NCBI GenBank assembly: GCA_003260355.1
Contig: MPSQ01000002.1
Location: forward strand, 105,616-169,615
Origin: SR1 bacterium human oral taxon HOT-345
GTDB taxonomy: Bacteria > Patescibacteriota > Gracilibacteria > Absconditabacterales > Absconditicoccaceae
DNA: 64,000 bases
Reading direction: 5' to 3'
Part shown: positions 41,310 to 52,248 of the stretch, in pieces
How positions within the stretch are numbered: position 1 is the first letter of the stretch
How the letters are laid out: each line of letters starts with the position of its first letter
Made by a program: the position numbers and the translations under genes
Notes under the pieces: generated by a model
What the model was told of the DNA's origin: nothing
The model's database searches: none
What the model saw: the letters and a program-made list of their open reading frames with translations, nothing else

Positions 41310-42311
41310 ATGTATAAGAGATTTTCCCTAACTGATTTAACAAAGATTCAAAATAATTTCATTCCACATTTCTATGCGATCATTAAGAGAGAGAAATGTC
41401 AGTGAGCGAATGATTTTTTCAAGATGTGCTTTCGTGAAGGGAATGATCTTTATTATTTTTATCGTTCAGATGTGGTTTTTAGGATCTCTAAGCATGAGAA
41501 TCAGCTTTCTTTGATTGATGAAGAGGATAAAATTGAGGTAGTTTTGCCTTTTGATCAGAAATGAGGTCTCAACTCTCTTGTTATGAAATATGTCAGCAAA
41601 AAGGAAAGACAAATCTGACAGAAAACGATTGAACAATTATTGATGGATGAATTTAAAACTGGGAAATATTCTAAGATTCTTGATAAGCCTTATTTGGTTT
41701 ACGATATTGAAACAACTACGATAGATGATCTAAGATCTGCAAAGTTTTTGCTTGCTTATGCTATGTTTCCTAATGGCGAAAAAATGGAATATCGTTGTAT
41801 TATGCAAGATGACTTGAAGGCATTTGTAGATGAAATGCTGGCATTTGATGGCTATATCGTTGGGTTTAATCAGATTTGGTTTGATAATCCTGTGTCTGCA
41901 CGGAATGTAGGGTATGGGGATCGTGAAATTGAGATCCTCAACCAAAAAAGTATTGATCTTTATGTCTTTTTTCAAACTCTTACGAAAAGGAGAATCTGAC
42001 TTAATAAACTTTCAGAAGCTCTTGTTGGAGTTCAAAAGACGCTTTCCTCGGGGGCAGAGTGAGAGGTTCTTTGGAGGCAGTATCAGGATACAGGAGATGA
42101 GAAGTATTTGGATGAATTTAAAAAATACTGTAAGAACGATGTGAGGATGACAGCTTTGGTAATGTTTTATTTTTTGCATTACAAGAAAATTTTTATGGAT
42201 GGGGAAGAATATCCTTTTGATATTGAGGAATTTGTAGCAAAATCTCGTCATCATTCTCATGAAGAACAAGAAACTCCTGTTTTTTGAGGTCAGAATCAGT
42301 CTATTTTTTAG
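41310..42311 (+). CDS. DEDD-type 3'-5' exonuclease-like protein, 333 aa
   Basis: RNase H-fold domain of the DnaQ/polymerase-B exonuclease class. Motif I is LVYDIETTTIDD (about residues 128-139), motif II VGFNQIWFDNPVSA, motif III KYCKNDVRMTALV, giving the D-E, D and D...D set expected for metal binding. The first 110 residues are a separate charged domain. The frame crosses six TGA, including one between motifs II and III. It ends QNQSIF-TAG just before nrdR. Which nucleic acid it trims is unknown. Confidence 0.8.
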
Positions 42312-42327
42312 TTTTTATGATTGAGCG

Positions 42328-42762
42328 ATGAAATGTCCAAAGTGTAAAAATATGGATTCAAAAGTTGTGGATTCGAGGATGATTGAAGAAGGGACAATTA
42401 TTAGGAGGAGAAGGGAATGTGAGAGGTGTGCCTATAGATTTACTACTTTTGAGAGGATAGGGTTGACCGAGCTCGTCGTGATCAAGAGAGATGGAACTAA
42501 AGAACTCTATGATAGAGCAAAACTTAGGAAGGCTGTTATGTTGGCTTTCGCTAAAAGACCGCTTAATGCCGAGGTTATTGATTTGATGATCAATAATTTG
42601 GAAATTTCTTGGCAGAATGCTGGATCAGAGGTTTCTAGCCAAAAAATAGGAGATGATATTTTGTCTGCGCTGAAGGAGATTGATCCTGTGGTTTACGTAA
42701 GGTTTGCTTCGGTTTATCAGTCTTTTGAAAATTTTTCCGACTTTAAGCAGTTTATTGAATAA
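42328..42762 (+). CDS. nrdR: transcriptional repressor NrdR, 144 aa
   Basis: ATP-cone repressor of ribonucleotide reductase genes. Zinc ribbon CPKC...RECERC (residues 3-34) followed by YRFTTFERI and the ATP-cone (VIKRDGTKELYDRAKLRKAV ... IGDDILSALKEIDPVVYVRFASVY). No TGA used. Its stop lies 6 bp from the stop of the convergent NlpC/P60 gene, with no room for a terminator. No NrdR box or nrd gene was seen in the window. Confidence 0.97.
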   Translation: MKCPKCKNMDSKVVDSRMIEEGTIIRRRRECERCAYRFTTFERIGLTELVVIKRDGTKELYDRAKLRKAVMLAFAKRPLNAEVIDLMINNLEISWQNAGSEVSSQKIGDDILSALKEIDPVVYVRFASVYQSFENFSDFKQFIE

Positions 42763-42768
42763 ATGAAA

Positions 42769-43998
42769 TTATTTTTCAGAAAATCGCCTTCTGATGACAA
42801 ATTTTTTGCTCCTAGGAAGCTGGGAAGTTTCGTAATTATTAACTGGGGATCTGGTCTTAAAAAGCTCTGTAAGTCTGGCTTCAATTGGGACGATTTCGAT
42901 TCCTCATGGAGCTTTTCCTCTACCTCTGCTTTCAATTGTTCTTTTCTCGTCCAGCACGATGACTACGTGTCCGTCTCGTACTATTAAATCGAGAGGTTTG
43001 AGTAGAGGAATGATTTCCTGAATTTTTTTCCCTTCGATATTTATCGGTTCTCAAAAGTTCAAAAGGCTACGAGAATTTCTTGGTGTGAAGCCGTTTGTCG
43101 CTTGGTAGAGAAGGCCAGAGCAGTCTACTCCTTTCATGAGTTTTCTTTTGGTTTCTAGGGCTGAGAGTTTTGTGGCTGAAGGAAAGTATTTTTCAAGTTC
43201 TGGTATTCCTTCATATCGAGAGCCGCCCCATACGTATACAGAACCTGATGTGGCTAGCAATTTGTTTGTTATGTCCTCTAGTGAGGGGAGTGTTTGTGCT
43301 TTTTCTTCAGGTTTTTCTGCTGTTTTTTCGATGAATCTTGCATCAAGAAAATATCCAAATTTTGCACCCCTTCCTGCATCAAATTCTCTCGTGCGGATTT
43401 GATAATAGACGAAATCTCCCTTTTGAATCTTCTTCATTAGGCTGACTACCGTGTCTGGAGGGAGGACGACAGCTAGTTCCTCGATCATATTGTATTCATT
43501 TACCTTCATACCAGTTGTGCCTTTTCCTCAAAGTATGTTATTGAGATCTACATCATCAATTGGGAGTCGGAAAACTGGTGTAGGAAGTTTTGTTTTAGCA
43601 TAACCTTCGAAAGTATCTCGGCTTTCGATTTGTAAAGATCTTGATATTTCTTCTGCGAGTTGCTCTGTTTTCAAGAGCTCTTCTAGGATTTCTTTTTTCT
43701 TCTCTTCTGGTAAATTTGCGATAGTAGCGATCCTGCTCTTGATGTCATTTTGGTCTTTGGCAGAAAGCTTTGCTCAATAGAGCTTTGTTTTTGTAGGAGA
43801 GAAGGCCTTGCGAATGGCGAGAGATTTTTGGGCTAAACGAGAAAAGAAATCAGATTTTTCTTTCTTTTCAGCTTTAGAAAGATTTTGGTTGAGTTGGCGA
43901 TCAATTTGTAGGTGGTCTGCTGTAGTAAACGGTGTATATGCCCAGCCATTTCCTGTCATCGTTAGGAACGCTACCGTAAAGAGGATAAGTTTTTTCAT
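42769..43998 (-). CDS. NlpC/P60 peptidoglycan hydrolase, 409 aa
   Basis: Secreted Cys endopeptidase that cuts wall stem peptides. Signal peptide MKKLILFTVAFLTMTGNGWA; a helical, Lys/Glu-rich middle (residues about 35-150); an SH3-like segment (GDFVYYQIRTREF); then the NlpC/P60 domain with VYVWGGSRYEG, GVDCSGLLYQATNG (catalytic Cys) and DLIVRDGHVVIVLDEKRTIES (catalytic His). TGA glycines join what would otherwise be three fragments. 27 bp upstream is rarA on the same strand; transcription is probably shared. Confidence 0.92.
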
Positions 43999-44025
43999 GT
44001 GAATTTCTGTGCTTGAGAATAAATG

Positions 44026-45213
44026 TTAGGAGTATTTTCTTCCTTTGAGTTGTGGAGGAAAGTGTTCTTGCTGTACTTTTGCATCGGGAAAGTCGTGTGC
44101 ATACTGATATCCCTTACCATAGCCGAGGGTTTTCATTGTCTTGGTAGGGGCGTTTCTTAGGTGGAGAGGAACGGGCAGATTACCATAGCGTTCACAATCG
44201 GATTTTGTTTGGAGTGAAATTTTGTAAGCGAGATTGGATTTCGGAGCTTTTGCAAGGTAGATGGCGAGCTGCATTAGGAAAACATCGCATTCAGGCATTC
44301 AGATTTTTTGTACTGCGTCATAGACTTGGTTTGCAAGGAGTAAGGCGTTATTGTCTGCTGGACCTATGTCTTCACTAGCAAAGCGGAGTAATCTTCTGGC
44401 GATATAGAGCGGATCCTCTCCTGCTGTTAACATTCTTTGTATTCGATAGCAGGCAGCATGATAATCTGAGTCACGGAGGGATTTGTGGACTACAGAAATG
44501 ATATTGTAGTGCTCCTCTCCGTCACGGTCATAGTAGAGCTGCTGTGTTCCAGCGTTTATTAAGATTTCTTTGGTAAGCTCTCCCTTCCCCAGTAGTAATA
44601 ACGCGGATTCTAGCAGATTGATCGCGTTTCTAAGATCTCAATTCGCGGAAGACGCTAGGGTTTTTAGGCTTTCAGAAGGGATTTGGATTTCTGGGTATAG
44701 AGATCTGATTTTTCCTTTTTGTAAAGTAAAAAACCTGATCATTTCTTCGGGACTGATTTTCTCGAAAATGAAGAGGCGACAACGACTAAGAAGTGCGTTA
44801 TTTACCGTAAAACTCGGGTTTTCTGTCGTGGCTCCTATGAGCGTGATAGTCCCTTTTTCTACAAAAGGTAAAAGGGCATCTTGCTGTGATTTATTTCGGC
44901 GATGGATTTCATCGAGGAAAACTAGTGTTGCCTTGCCGTATTTTTGGTTTAGTTCTGCTTGTTGGATGATCGTGGCCAGGTCTTCTTTTTTGCTCCTCAC
45001 TCCAGAAAGGGGAAAAAAGTCTGCCTGTATCTGAGAGGCGATAATTTCTGCGAGAGTCGTTTTTCCGCAGCCTGGAGGTCATCGAAAAAGTAAAGAGGGA
45101 AATTTTTTTTGTTCAAGAAAAACGGAAAGTGGCTTTCCTTCTCAGATAAGGTGCGGTTGTCCAACGAAAGTTTCAAGTGTTTTGGGGCGAAGGAGAGAAG
45201 ATAACGGTTCCAT
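44026..45213 (-). CDS. rarA: replication-associated recombination ATPase RarA/MgsA, 395 aa
   Basis: AAA+ clamp-loader-like ATPase acting at stalled forks. [23 protein letters not shown] opens it, Walker A is [15 protein letters not shown], Walker B VFLDEIHR, sensor 1 [10 protein letters not shown], then ALLSRCRLF. The first Gly of GPPG is TGA. Two CGA codons are telling: residue 44 (LF.GPPG, Trp in most RarA) and residue 106 (HR.NKSQQ, Phe in most RarA), both aromatic positions. C-terminal part has [15 protein letters not shown] and [13 protein letters not shown]. Full length. Confidence 0.95.
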
Positions 45214-45406
45214 GATTTATGAGGAATAGAGAGAAGGCTAAAGAACTGAGTTTTTTGTTTTTGTCGAATGTAATTGTTGTTTTGAAATCTTAAGCAGTAA
45301 TATTGTCGTTCGTTTATAGTAGCTATTATCTTTTGAAGGTCAAGCAGATTCCTTGGAAAATGAGTGGTCTTTTGTCTGCTTTGTTGTGTTAGTTTTTATA
45401 AAAGAT

Positions 45407-45434
45407 TTGTATTTTTAGAAAGTTTTTATATACT
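45407..45434 (+). promoter_or_regulatory. promoter of the YqeY operon
   Basis: TTGTAT (45407-45412), 16-bp spacer, TATACT (45429-45434), 38 bp before the ATG. Confidence 0.6.
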
Positions 45435-45471
45435 TAGTTTTGATGTATATTTTATCTTTTTTGTTATAAAG

Positions 45472-45912
45472 ATGTTGTATGAGAAGCTCTTGGATGATTA
45501 TAAATGTGCTATGAAGGAGAAGCAAGAAGTTAAAAAGTCTGCTTTAAATTTTGTTTTAGCGCAGATTAAGAATAAAAAAATTGAACTTCAGAGAGAACCT
45601 AATGATGATGAGATTATTGCTGTTCTGAAAAAAGAGGTAAAAGCCCTGAATGAGACGATTTCTTTTCTAGAGAAGGCACAAAAATCTGAAGAGTTAGCTG
45701 AAGAACAAGAGAAAAAACATGTTTTGGAATCCTATTTGCCTCAGTTGTTGGATAAGCCAACGACAAAGAAACTTATTGAAGAGGTCCTTGCACAACTTGG
45801 AATTTCTGATCTTAAGACAGGAAGAGGACTTTTGATGAAAGAATTGATGGCTAAGCACAAGAGTGAACTTGATGGGACTCTTGTAAATGAGCTTATCAAT
45901 GAGATGCTTTAG
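45472..45912 (+). CDS. GatB/YqeY domain protein, 146 aa
   Basis: Stand-alone YqeY protein, related to the tRNA-binding tail of the GatB amidotransferase subunit. LYEKLLDDYKCAMKEKQEVKKSALNFVLAQIKNKKIEL matches the usual opening, with VLESYLPQLLDKPTTKKLIEEVL and GISDLKTGRGLLMKELM in the second half. Length typical, no TGA. The following VirB2-like gene starts 13 bp on. Confidence 0.93.
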   Translation: MLYEKLLDDYKCAMKEKQEVKKSALNFVLAQIKNKKIELQREPNDDEIIAVLKKEVKALNETISFLEKAQKSEELAEEQEKKHVLESYLPQLLDKPTTKKLIEEVLAQLGISDLKTGRGLLMKELMAKHKSELDGTLVNELINEML

Positions 45913-45925
45913 TTTTTCCGTGGAT

Positions 45926-46327
45926 ATGATGAGAGTAATTAAGTCTCTGATTTGTGCTTTTTTGATGATGATGGTCAGTTTTTGAGCTATTTTTGCTAAT
46001 GGGAAGACTTGTAGTGGAATAAAACTTAATACTGATGTGCCTTTTGTGGGAAATTGTATTGAAACTACCAAGGGAGGTGATAAGACGAATCAGATTAACG
46101 CTTTTCCAAAGTTGATGTGAGCGATGATGAAACTTTTGATGACGGTGATCCTTGTAATGTCGCTCTTGATGATCGTTGCGGCGGGAGTTATGATGACGAC
46201 AGCGTGACTTGAATCTAGAAACTATACTAAGGGAATGGATATTATTGAAAAAGTTGCTGTTGGAATGGCGCTTCTTGGCGCTTCTGGTGTGATCCTTAAG
46301 TTGATAAATCCGAACTTTTTTGGCTAG
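45926..46327 (+). CDS. VirB2/TrbC-like small membrane protein, 133 aa
   Basis: Signal peptide MMRVIKSLICAFLMMMVSFGAIFA, a short exported loop with two Cys (KTCSG, GNCIE), then two membrane segments (KLLMTVILVMSLLMIVAAGVMM and VAVGMALLGASGVILKLI) separated by a polar turn. This is the layout of type IV secretion pilins and of the TrbC-like peptides found in many CPR genomes. Three TGA glycines, one in the signal peptide. No other secretion gene is beside it. Confidence 0.65.
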
Positions 46328-46393
46328 GAGCGCTTGAAAACGAGGCGAAACTTTGTAGACTGGATCAGTTTTTATCTTTTTTATTGGAGTAGA

Positions 46394-46795
46394 ATGACTG
46401 TGCAGATTAGAATTGATGGAGGGTTTCAGATAGAAAAATCTTTATTTTTTGGATATGCTTATGCGCATAACGGTCTCATCAACTTGGCTTCTGAAATGGG
46501 TGCAGATATGAGGTATAATGAGGGTGAAATCTGTATTGTAGATTATCCAGGAGAGTATGATATTAGAGGATGGACGATTAAGGCTTTTGTCGGGCAGAAC
46601 GCTAAGCTTAATTATTTAATCCAAGGAAATGGGAAAAAATTCTGAATTATTCAGTCTTCAGATGTCCTTGAACTCGAGGAAGTTGATGGAATGGATACAT
46701 GGCTTTACCTTGGAGAATCTATTGAAAAGAAACTTGATCAGCTAGAGCTAGAAGGGGAAAGAATTAATCTTATGGAGTTTAGTGAAGAGAAGTAG
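46394..46795 (+). CDS. short protein resembling a metallo-beta-lactamase-fold remnant, 133 aa
   Basis: TVQIRIDGGFQ, EGEICIVDYPGEYDIRGWTIKAFV and YLGESIEKKLDQLELEGERIN recall the PGEYE-type MBL-fold proteins common in CPR genomes, but the metal ligands (HxHxDH) are absent and the length is half. One TGA (KKFGIIQ). It may be a non-catalytic relative. No signal peptide. Start ATG at 46394 preferred over an upstream in-frame TTG. Confidence 0.6.
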
Positions 46796-46820
46796 TCTTC
46801 GGAGGAAAGTTGGAGTTTTT

Positions 46821-48134
46821 TTATGCTTTGAAGTTATTGATTGCGTCTTGAAAGAGTCTTCCTTTTTCTTCGAAATTTTTTCGGATGCTGTAGCTTGGTG
46901 AAGCAGTAGAGAGGAGGCAGATTTGGCCTGGTTCGGTATATTGGAAAGCAAAATCTACTGCGGCTTGCATCTGGTCAGTATGTAGGATTTTCCCTTTGAA
47001 GTTTGGGATGAGTTTTGCCATTTTTTCTCCAGAAGGTGGGAAAAAAACTAGGTTATGGATTCAGTATTCTTGTACTTTTTGCATCAAAAGCTTAAAATCA
47101 TAGCCTCTGTCGGTTCCTCCGAGAAAAAGGGTTCCGACTTTTTTTCAAAATGTTTTGAGTGCTTCTAGGGTGCTTTCTGGGGTGGTGGAAATTGCGTCGT
47201 CATAAAAGCTAATCCCTTGAACCTCGCTTACGAACTGTAATCTATGTGGTAGTCCTGTAAATGATTTTATGGTATCGTGGATTATATTTATAGGAACTCC
47301 GATTTTGAGGCAAACTGCGATGGCAGCTGAAATATTCTGGATATTGTGGTTTCCCAAGAGTAATTTATCAGCAGTAGGGAAAAGTTCTTGTGTATTATGC
47401 AGGAAGTATCCGTGATCTCGTGAAGTTTTCCCTCAGATTCCATAGGTTTCGATGTTTGTGTAGCTTTTTGTAAGTTCATATTCTTCTGCAGTTTTTTGCA
47501 AAACAATATTAAAATCTGATCCTTTGAGAATATTCAGTTTTGCCTGTGCATATTTCTCAAATCCTCCGTGCCGATCCATATGTTCTGGGAAGATATTTCC
47601 AAGTACTGAGATATAGTTTTTCTTTTCTAAACGTTCCAACATATAGCTTGAAAGCTCGCAAACTACAAAATCCAATTCTTCATCAAAATTAATTTCCTCT
47701 AAAACGGGATTTCCGATATTTCCAACTAACTTGACTTTGTATCCGGCATTTTTGAGGATTGAGAAAATAAGTGAAGTCATGGTAGATTTTCATTTACTTG
47801 CAGTGACTGTGATAACTTTCCCTTGGTACGTATTGAAAAAAAATTGCATCTGAGTCAGAATTTTTTCTTTGTAAGGCAAGAGTTCGGAGCTATACGGCAC
47901 TCCAGCAGACTTGAAAATTACATCAAACTGGTCAAGATGGTCTAAATAGTGTTCTCAGGTCTCATTTGAAATGTCGAGCTCTTGTAAAGCGGGTTGATCT
48001 TTCATATCTAGGACAGAAAGTTTATTGAATGCGAAATTATTGCTGAGCAGGAAGTTGAGTGTTGATTTTCCCTCCAGTCAGAAGCCGAGAATAGCGATAT
48101 TTTTGCCTTCAAATTGCTTGGTGTCCATCATCAT
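46821..48134 (-). CDS. murD: UDP-N-acetylmuramoyl-L-alanine--D-glutamate ligase, 437 aa
   Basis: Adds D-Glu to UDP-MurNAc-L-Ala in the cytosol. Rossmann start FEGKNIAILGFGLEGKSTLNFL (several TGA); ATP loop TASKGKSTMTS, where relatives have GTNGKTT; FVVCELSSYML; FPEHMD.HGGFEKYAQAKLNI with CGG where many Mur ligases have Trp; LGNHNIQNISAAIAV; GLPHRLQFV; SFYDDAISTTPESTLEAL and LLSTASPSYS, the MurD C-terminal signature. Three ATG in a row at the start; 48134 is given. Gly in GKST is TGA. Directly downstream of topA on the same strand. Confidence 0.9.
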
Positions 48135-48172
48135 ATAGGAAAGAGGCTAAAGTTGAGAAACTTTGTGGTCGG

Positions 48173-50527
48173 CTACTTTTTCTTGCTTGTGGTTTTTTTC
48201 TTGGCTGGAGCTTTTTTGGGAGCGGATTTCGTAGAATCTTTCTTTACTCCGATGAGCTCCAAACAATCGTCTAACGTCAAATCACTCGCGTCTTTTCAGC
48301 CTTTTGGAATTTTATAATTTTTCTTGGCATATTTGATATAAGGACCATAAGGACCGTTCAAAACCTGAATTTTCTCCTTTTCGTAGTCGAATTCATTGAT
48401 GTATTTATTTTTCTCAGCCTCCATTTTCTCCTGAATCATCGGAATGGCTTCTTCTAGCGTGATAGAAAAAGGATCTAACCCAGAATCTTTTTTGATCGAT
48501 ACAAAAAGGCTTTTGTATTTTATATAAGGACCGAAACGTCCTGTAGATGCGGAAACTTCCTCTCCTTCTCGTTTTCCCAAGCTTCTTGGTAGAGCAAAAG
48601 CCTGTAGCGCTTCTTCAAGGGTAATCGTTTCAATCGTTTTCCCCGTCGGGATCGAAGCAAATTTTTTATCAGGATCGTCTTGGTCTCCAATCTGAATCAT
48701 CGGTCCATATCTTCCCATTCTCGCGATAATTTGTTTTCCATTGCTTGGGTGCTGACCGAGGAGTCTTTCAGTATTTACTCTGTCTTTTCCTGTGGTTTCA
48801 ACGACATGCTCGTGAAAAGGTCCATAAAATTTTTCCATCATTTGTGTCCATTTTAGTTTTCATTCTGCGATTTCGTCAAACTCTTGTTCCACATTTGCGG
48901 TGAAACTATAGTCCATAATATCAGCAAAATTCTGATTCAAAAAGTCAGTTACGATCATACCAATATCAGTCGGAAACATTTTTTGTTTTTCGGCTCAGGT
49001 TATTTGATCTCTTGTTTCTCTTTTGATTTGTCCTTCGGTATAGGAGAGCTCTACATAGCTTCTCTTGGTCCCTTGACGGTCTTCTTTGACAACGTAACCT
49101 CTCTTGAGAATAGTTGAAATTGTTGGAGCATAGGTTGATGGTCTTCAGATGCCTTGTTCTTCTAGCTTTTTAACGAGACTTGCTTCGGTATATCTTGGTG
49201 GATGTGGTTTAAACTTTTCTGTTGCGAGGATTCCTTTTTCTTGGAGCATTTCTCCTTTGCTGAGCTTAGGGAGCATTCCTTTTGTTTCTTCATCATCCTC
49301 TTCATTATCTGTGGATTCCATATATACTTTTAGAAATCAGTCAAACTTGAGAACTTCTCCGCTCGCTACAAAATGAAACTTATCAGTTGTAGAAATCTGA
49401 ATTGTTGCCTTGGTTTTTTCAAGCTCAGCGGGAGCCATCTGGGAAGCGATCGTTCTTTTCCAAATCAGCTGATAGAGCTTCTTTTCGCTCGGATCTGCCC
49501 CTGCAATGTGGTTTTCCATATGTGTAGGTCTGATACATTCATGGGCTTCTTGTGCTCCTTTTGCCTTGGTCGCATAATGCGTTGGTTTGGAGTAGTTTTC
49601 TCCATATTCGCTGACGATCTGGGCTTTTGCTGCCTGTATCGCAAAATTAGAGAGATTCACAGCATCGGTTCTCATGTAGGTAATATGCCCTGCTTCATAG
49701 AGCTTCTGAGCGACTTGCATCGTTCTTGCAACGGAAAAACCAAGTTTCCTACTTGCCTCCTGCTGGAGCGTTGAGGTGGTAAAAGGAGCTGAAGGAGATT
49801 TTTTTCAAGGTTTTACCTCGATATCTTTGATTTCGTAGTTGGCACCTTGTAAAAGTTCGAGGAATTTCATCGTTTCAGCTTCAGATTTCAACTGTTTGTT
49901 GAGTTCTGCGGTAAAGGTTTTTTCTTCTTGGCTTAGAAATGTTCCTATGATTTTGAAAAAAGAATTAGCTTCAAAAGCCTGAATTTCTCTTTCTCTCTCA
50001 ACGATCAATTTTACTGCTACGGACTGTACTCTTCATGCAGAGAGTCAGGTTTTGATTTTTCTCCAAAGAATCGGAGAAAGTTCAAATCCCACTAGTCTAT
50101 CCAAAACTCTTCTGGCTTGCTGTGCATCTACTAGGCTCATATCAATGGTTCTCGGGTTCTTGACTGCGTTTTCTATTGCTGTTTTTGTGATTTCGTGAAA
50201 AACGATTCTTGGAGTCGTTTTTATGTCCAATTTTAGCTGGTTGGCAAGGTGTCGTCCGATCGCTTCTCCTTCACGATCCTCATCGGTTGCGATCCAGGTT
50301 TTTTCTGCTGACTCAGAGAGTCTTTTTAGCTCTGAAAGTACCTTCTTTTTGTCCGGAGAGACGACGTATTTGGGAGTAAAGCCATTGGCAATATCGATTC
50401 AAAGTTCTTTGGTCGGGAGATCTACAGTATGTCCGTATGAAGCTCTCACTTCATAGTCAGGACCGAGAAACTTTTTTATGGTCTGTGATTTTGCAGGAGA
50501 CTCAACGATTACGAGGTTTTTTGCCAT
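48173..50527 (-). CDS. topA: DNA topoisomerase I (type IA), 784 aa
   Basis: Relaxes negative supercoils. Toprim domain: [19 protein letters not shown] and [15 protein letters not shown]; the dotted residue 92 is CGA and is an invariant Trp in the family. Active-site Tyr in [12 protein letters not shown]; further motifs [39 protein letters not shown]. The C-terminus has two TopoI-repeat units ([41 protein letters not shown]) instead of Cys4 zinc fingers, and a Lys/Ala tail. Nine or so TGA glycines. Own promoter 34 bp upstream; murD follows after 38 bp. Confidence 0.97.
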
Positions 50528-50560
50528 TTTGGCGTAGGAAGATAAAAGTTTTCGTCTCTT

Positions 50561-50588
50561 GGTATAGGGAAATCAACGGGAAGTTCAA
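50561..50588 (-). promoter_or_regulatory. promoter of topA-murD
   Basis: On the minus strand TTGAAC (50583-50588), 16-bp spacer, TATACC (50561-50566), 34 bp before the topA ATG. Confidence 0.55.
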
Positions 50589-50635
50589 GGAAAAATTGGA
50601 GGGTGAGATTTGCTGTGCTGAGAATTGTTGGGTTT

Positions 50636-51622
50636 CTATGTTTGTTTTGCCCGGTTTTCTTTTAGGATTACTGTGTAAATCTTTCCTTTTCCATTGATAT
50701 TGGTGATAGAAGCCTCAGTTTCCGCATCTAAGAGTAGAGTATCACCTTTTCTAAAGGTTTTATTTTTAAAGTATTGGGTAGTTGCGAGGTATTCTCATTC
50801 AAGTGGGTAAAGGAGGGATTTCCCTTTATGACTTACAATATGTTCAGATTTTCCCTCATCAAAAACATAAACACGGATGTGATATGGCATTTCTAAATCA
50901 TTCAAATCATGTCCAAAAACATGGTCAGCTTTTTGATCTAATGTTCTTTTTTCTCCCTGTCCTACACTGCCTTGATAAACCTTTCCCCTATCCAATAATG
51001 CAGAAGGAAGCTTAACGGATAAATTCATAACAGGATAATCGGTAGGATTTTTGATCGTATGCCAAGTTTTTGGAGGGAAAATGATGATATCTCAAAAATC
51101 AGCCTGGATTTCATGTTCAATTCCTTCAGTTTTGAATTTGCTTATTGAGGATCAAGTATAAAAGGTAATCTCTCGGTTTTCTCAGTGATCGTGCCATGGC
51201 TGTTGATAGTTTGGCGGCGTTTCTGCTGTTACTAAGGAAGGAGCATCTAAATCTGAAGCTACTTCAGGAACGATTCCAATATATTCTCTCGGTTCCAGAA
51301 TATCTCTCCCTAGAACTTTAGAGGTATTGAGATACATTTCTTTTTTTTGATATGCTGAAGCGATAATTCCTGTTGTTGCTGGAAGGATTTGTTGGCTAAA
51401 ATTTTCAAAGAAAATCAAATTCAAATTTTTTTTGATATCTTTATATGTATCTTCAGAAAGAAGTTTTTGCTCATAATAGAGTTCTGTAAGAAATTTTGCG
51501 ACTTGGGCTTTTTGTCTTCTAGAGAAGAAATAAAGTGGCTTATTGAGAGTTTCTCTGTGTGCAAGAGTATGGAGTTCTGTTATGAGTTGGTAAAGGTCTT
51601 TGAGTTTTGGATTGCTATTCAT
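50636..51622 (-). CDS. cupin-domain protein, 328 aa
   Basis: The first 110 residues form a helical domain (DLYQLITELHTLAHRETLNK ...). A single cupin barrel follows at about residues 140-250: WHDHGENREITFYTG, GIEHEIQADFGDIIIFPPKTWHTIKN, with the His/Glu/His metal set (HDH, E, H). The last 100 residues hold a second beta-rich part ending NGKGKIYTVILKENRA. TGA is Gly at HDHGE and two other sites and joins the two halves. Substrate unknown; sugar-nucleotide or small-molecule binding is typical of the fold. Confidence 0.75.
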
Positions 51623-51672
51623 GACTTTACCTTTTACGAGTAAAAATTACCTATCTTTAATGGAGAAATGAA

Positions 51673-52179
51673 TTAGCGTTTCTGATGAAAATAGGATTGA
51701 ATTCGATCAAAAAGCTCATCAAGATCAATTTCAAGTTCACTGTCAGAAACGGGGAAACCTTGTTGCAGGATCAGCTTTTTTGTCTCTTGAGAAGATACCT
51801 TTGCAAGATATTTGTCAGGAGATTTCAAGCTAAGGTAAATAGCCTTTAATCAGAGGGGATTCTTTTGGATTTGAATATCAGTAATATCTTTCCATAAAAT
51901 CTTCCCGATTTGGCGTCCTAAAAGTGTTTGTTGAAATAAAATTCCCTCCTGATCTAGATATAGACCTCTTTTATTTGGGGGATTGAAGGCAAAATCTGCG
52001 ATATTATAGACAAGCAAAAATAAGGAAGCTCCTGAGAGAATCCAAAGTGAAATAGTTATCCTGGAAAACTCGGCATAAAGCCATCGTGCTATTCCTCATA
52101 ATAGCAGTGTCAGAGCTCCCAAGATCAAAGATAGTTGTCGCTGTTTTTTTCTACTTGGTGCAATAAATTTAGTCGTCAT
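51673..52179 (-). CDS. PH-like domain membrane protein, 168 aa
   Basis: Two membrane segments (LILGALTLLLGGIARWLY and ISLWILSGASLFLLVYNIA) followed by a bacterial PH-like domain: GLYLDQEGILFQQTLLGRQ, GKILWKDITDIQIQKNPLG, AIYLSLKSPDKYLAKV, and a C-terminal helix. Two TGA glycines, one in the first membrane segment. Similar to the DUF304/bPH proteins of unknown function. It lies between gltX and the cupin gene on the same strand. Confidence 0.75.
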
Positions 52180-52248
52180 TATACTAAAAAACATCTAAAT
52201 ACAGACCTCATGAAGAAGAAAATCTAAGCAAATAACGTTAGAAGATTT

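Noticed and set aside
42763..42987. 74-codon plus-strand frame right after nrdR
   Set aside because: It lies antisense to the C-terminus of the NlpC/P60 gene, which carries the conserved DGHVVIVLD and TIES motifs.
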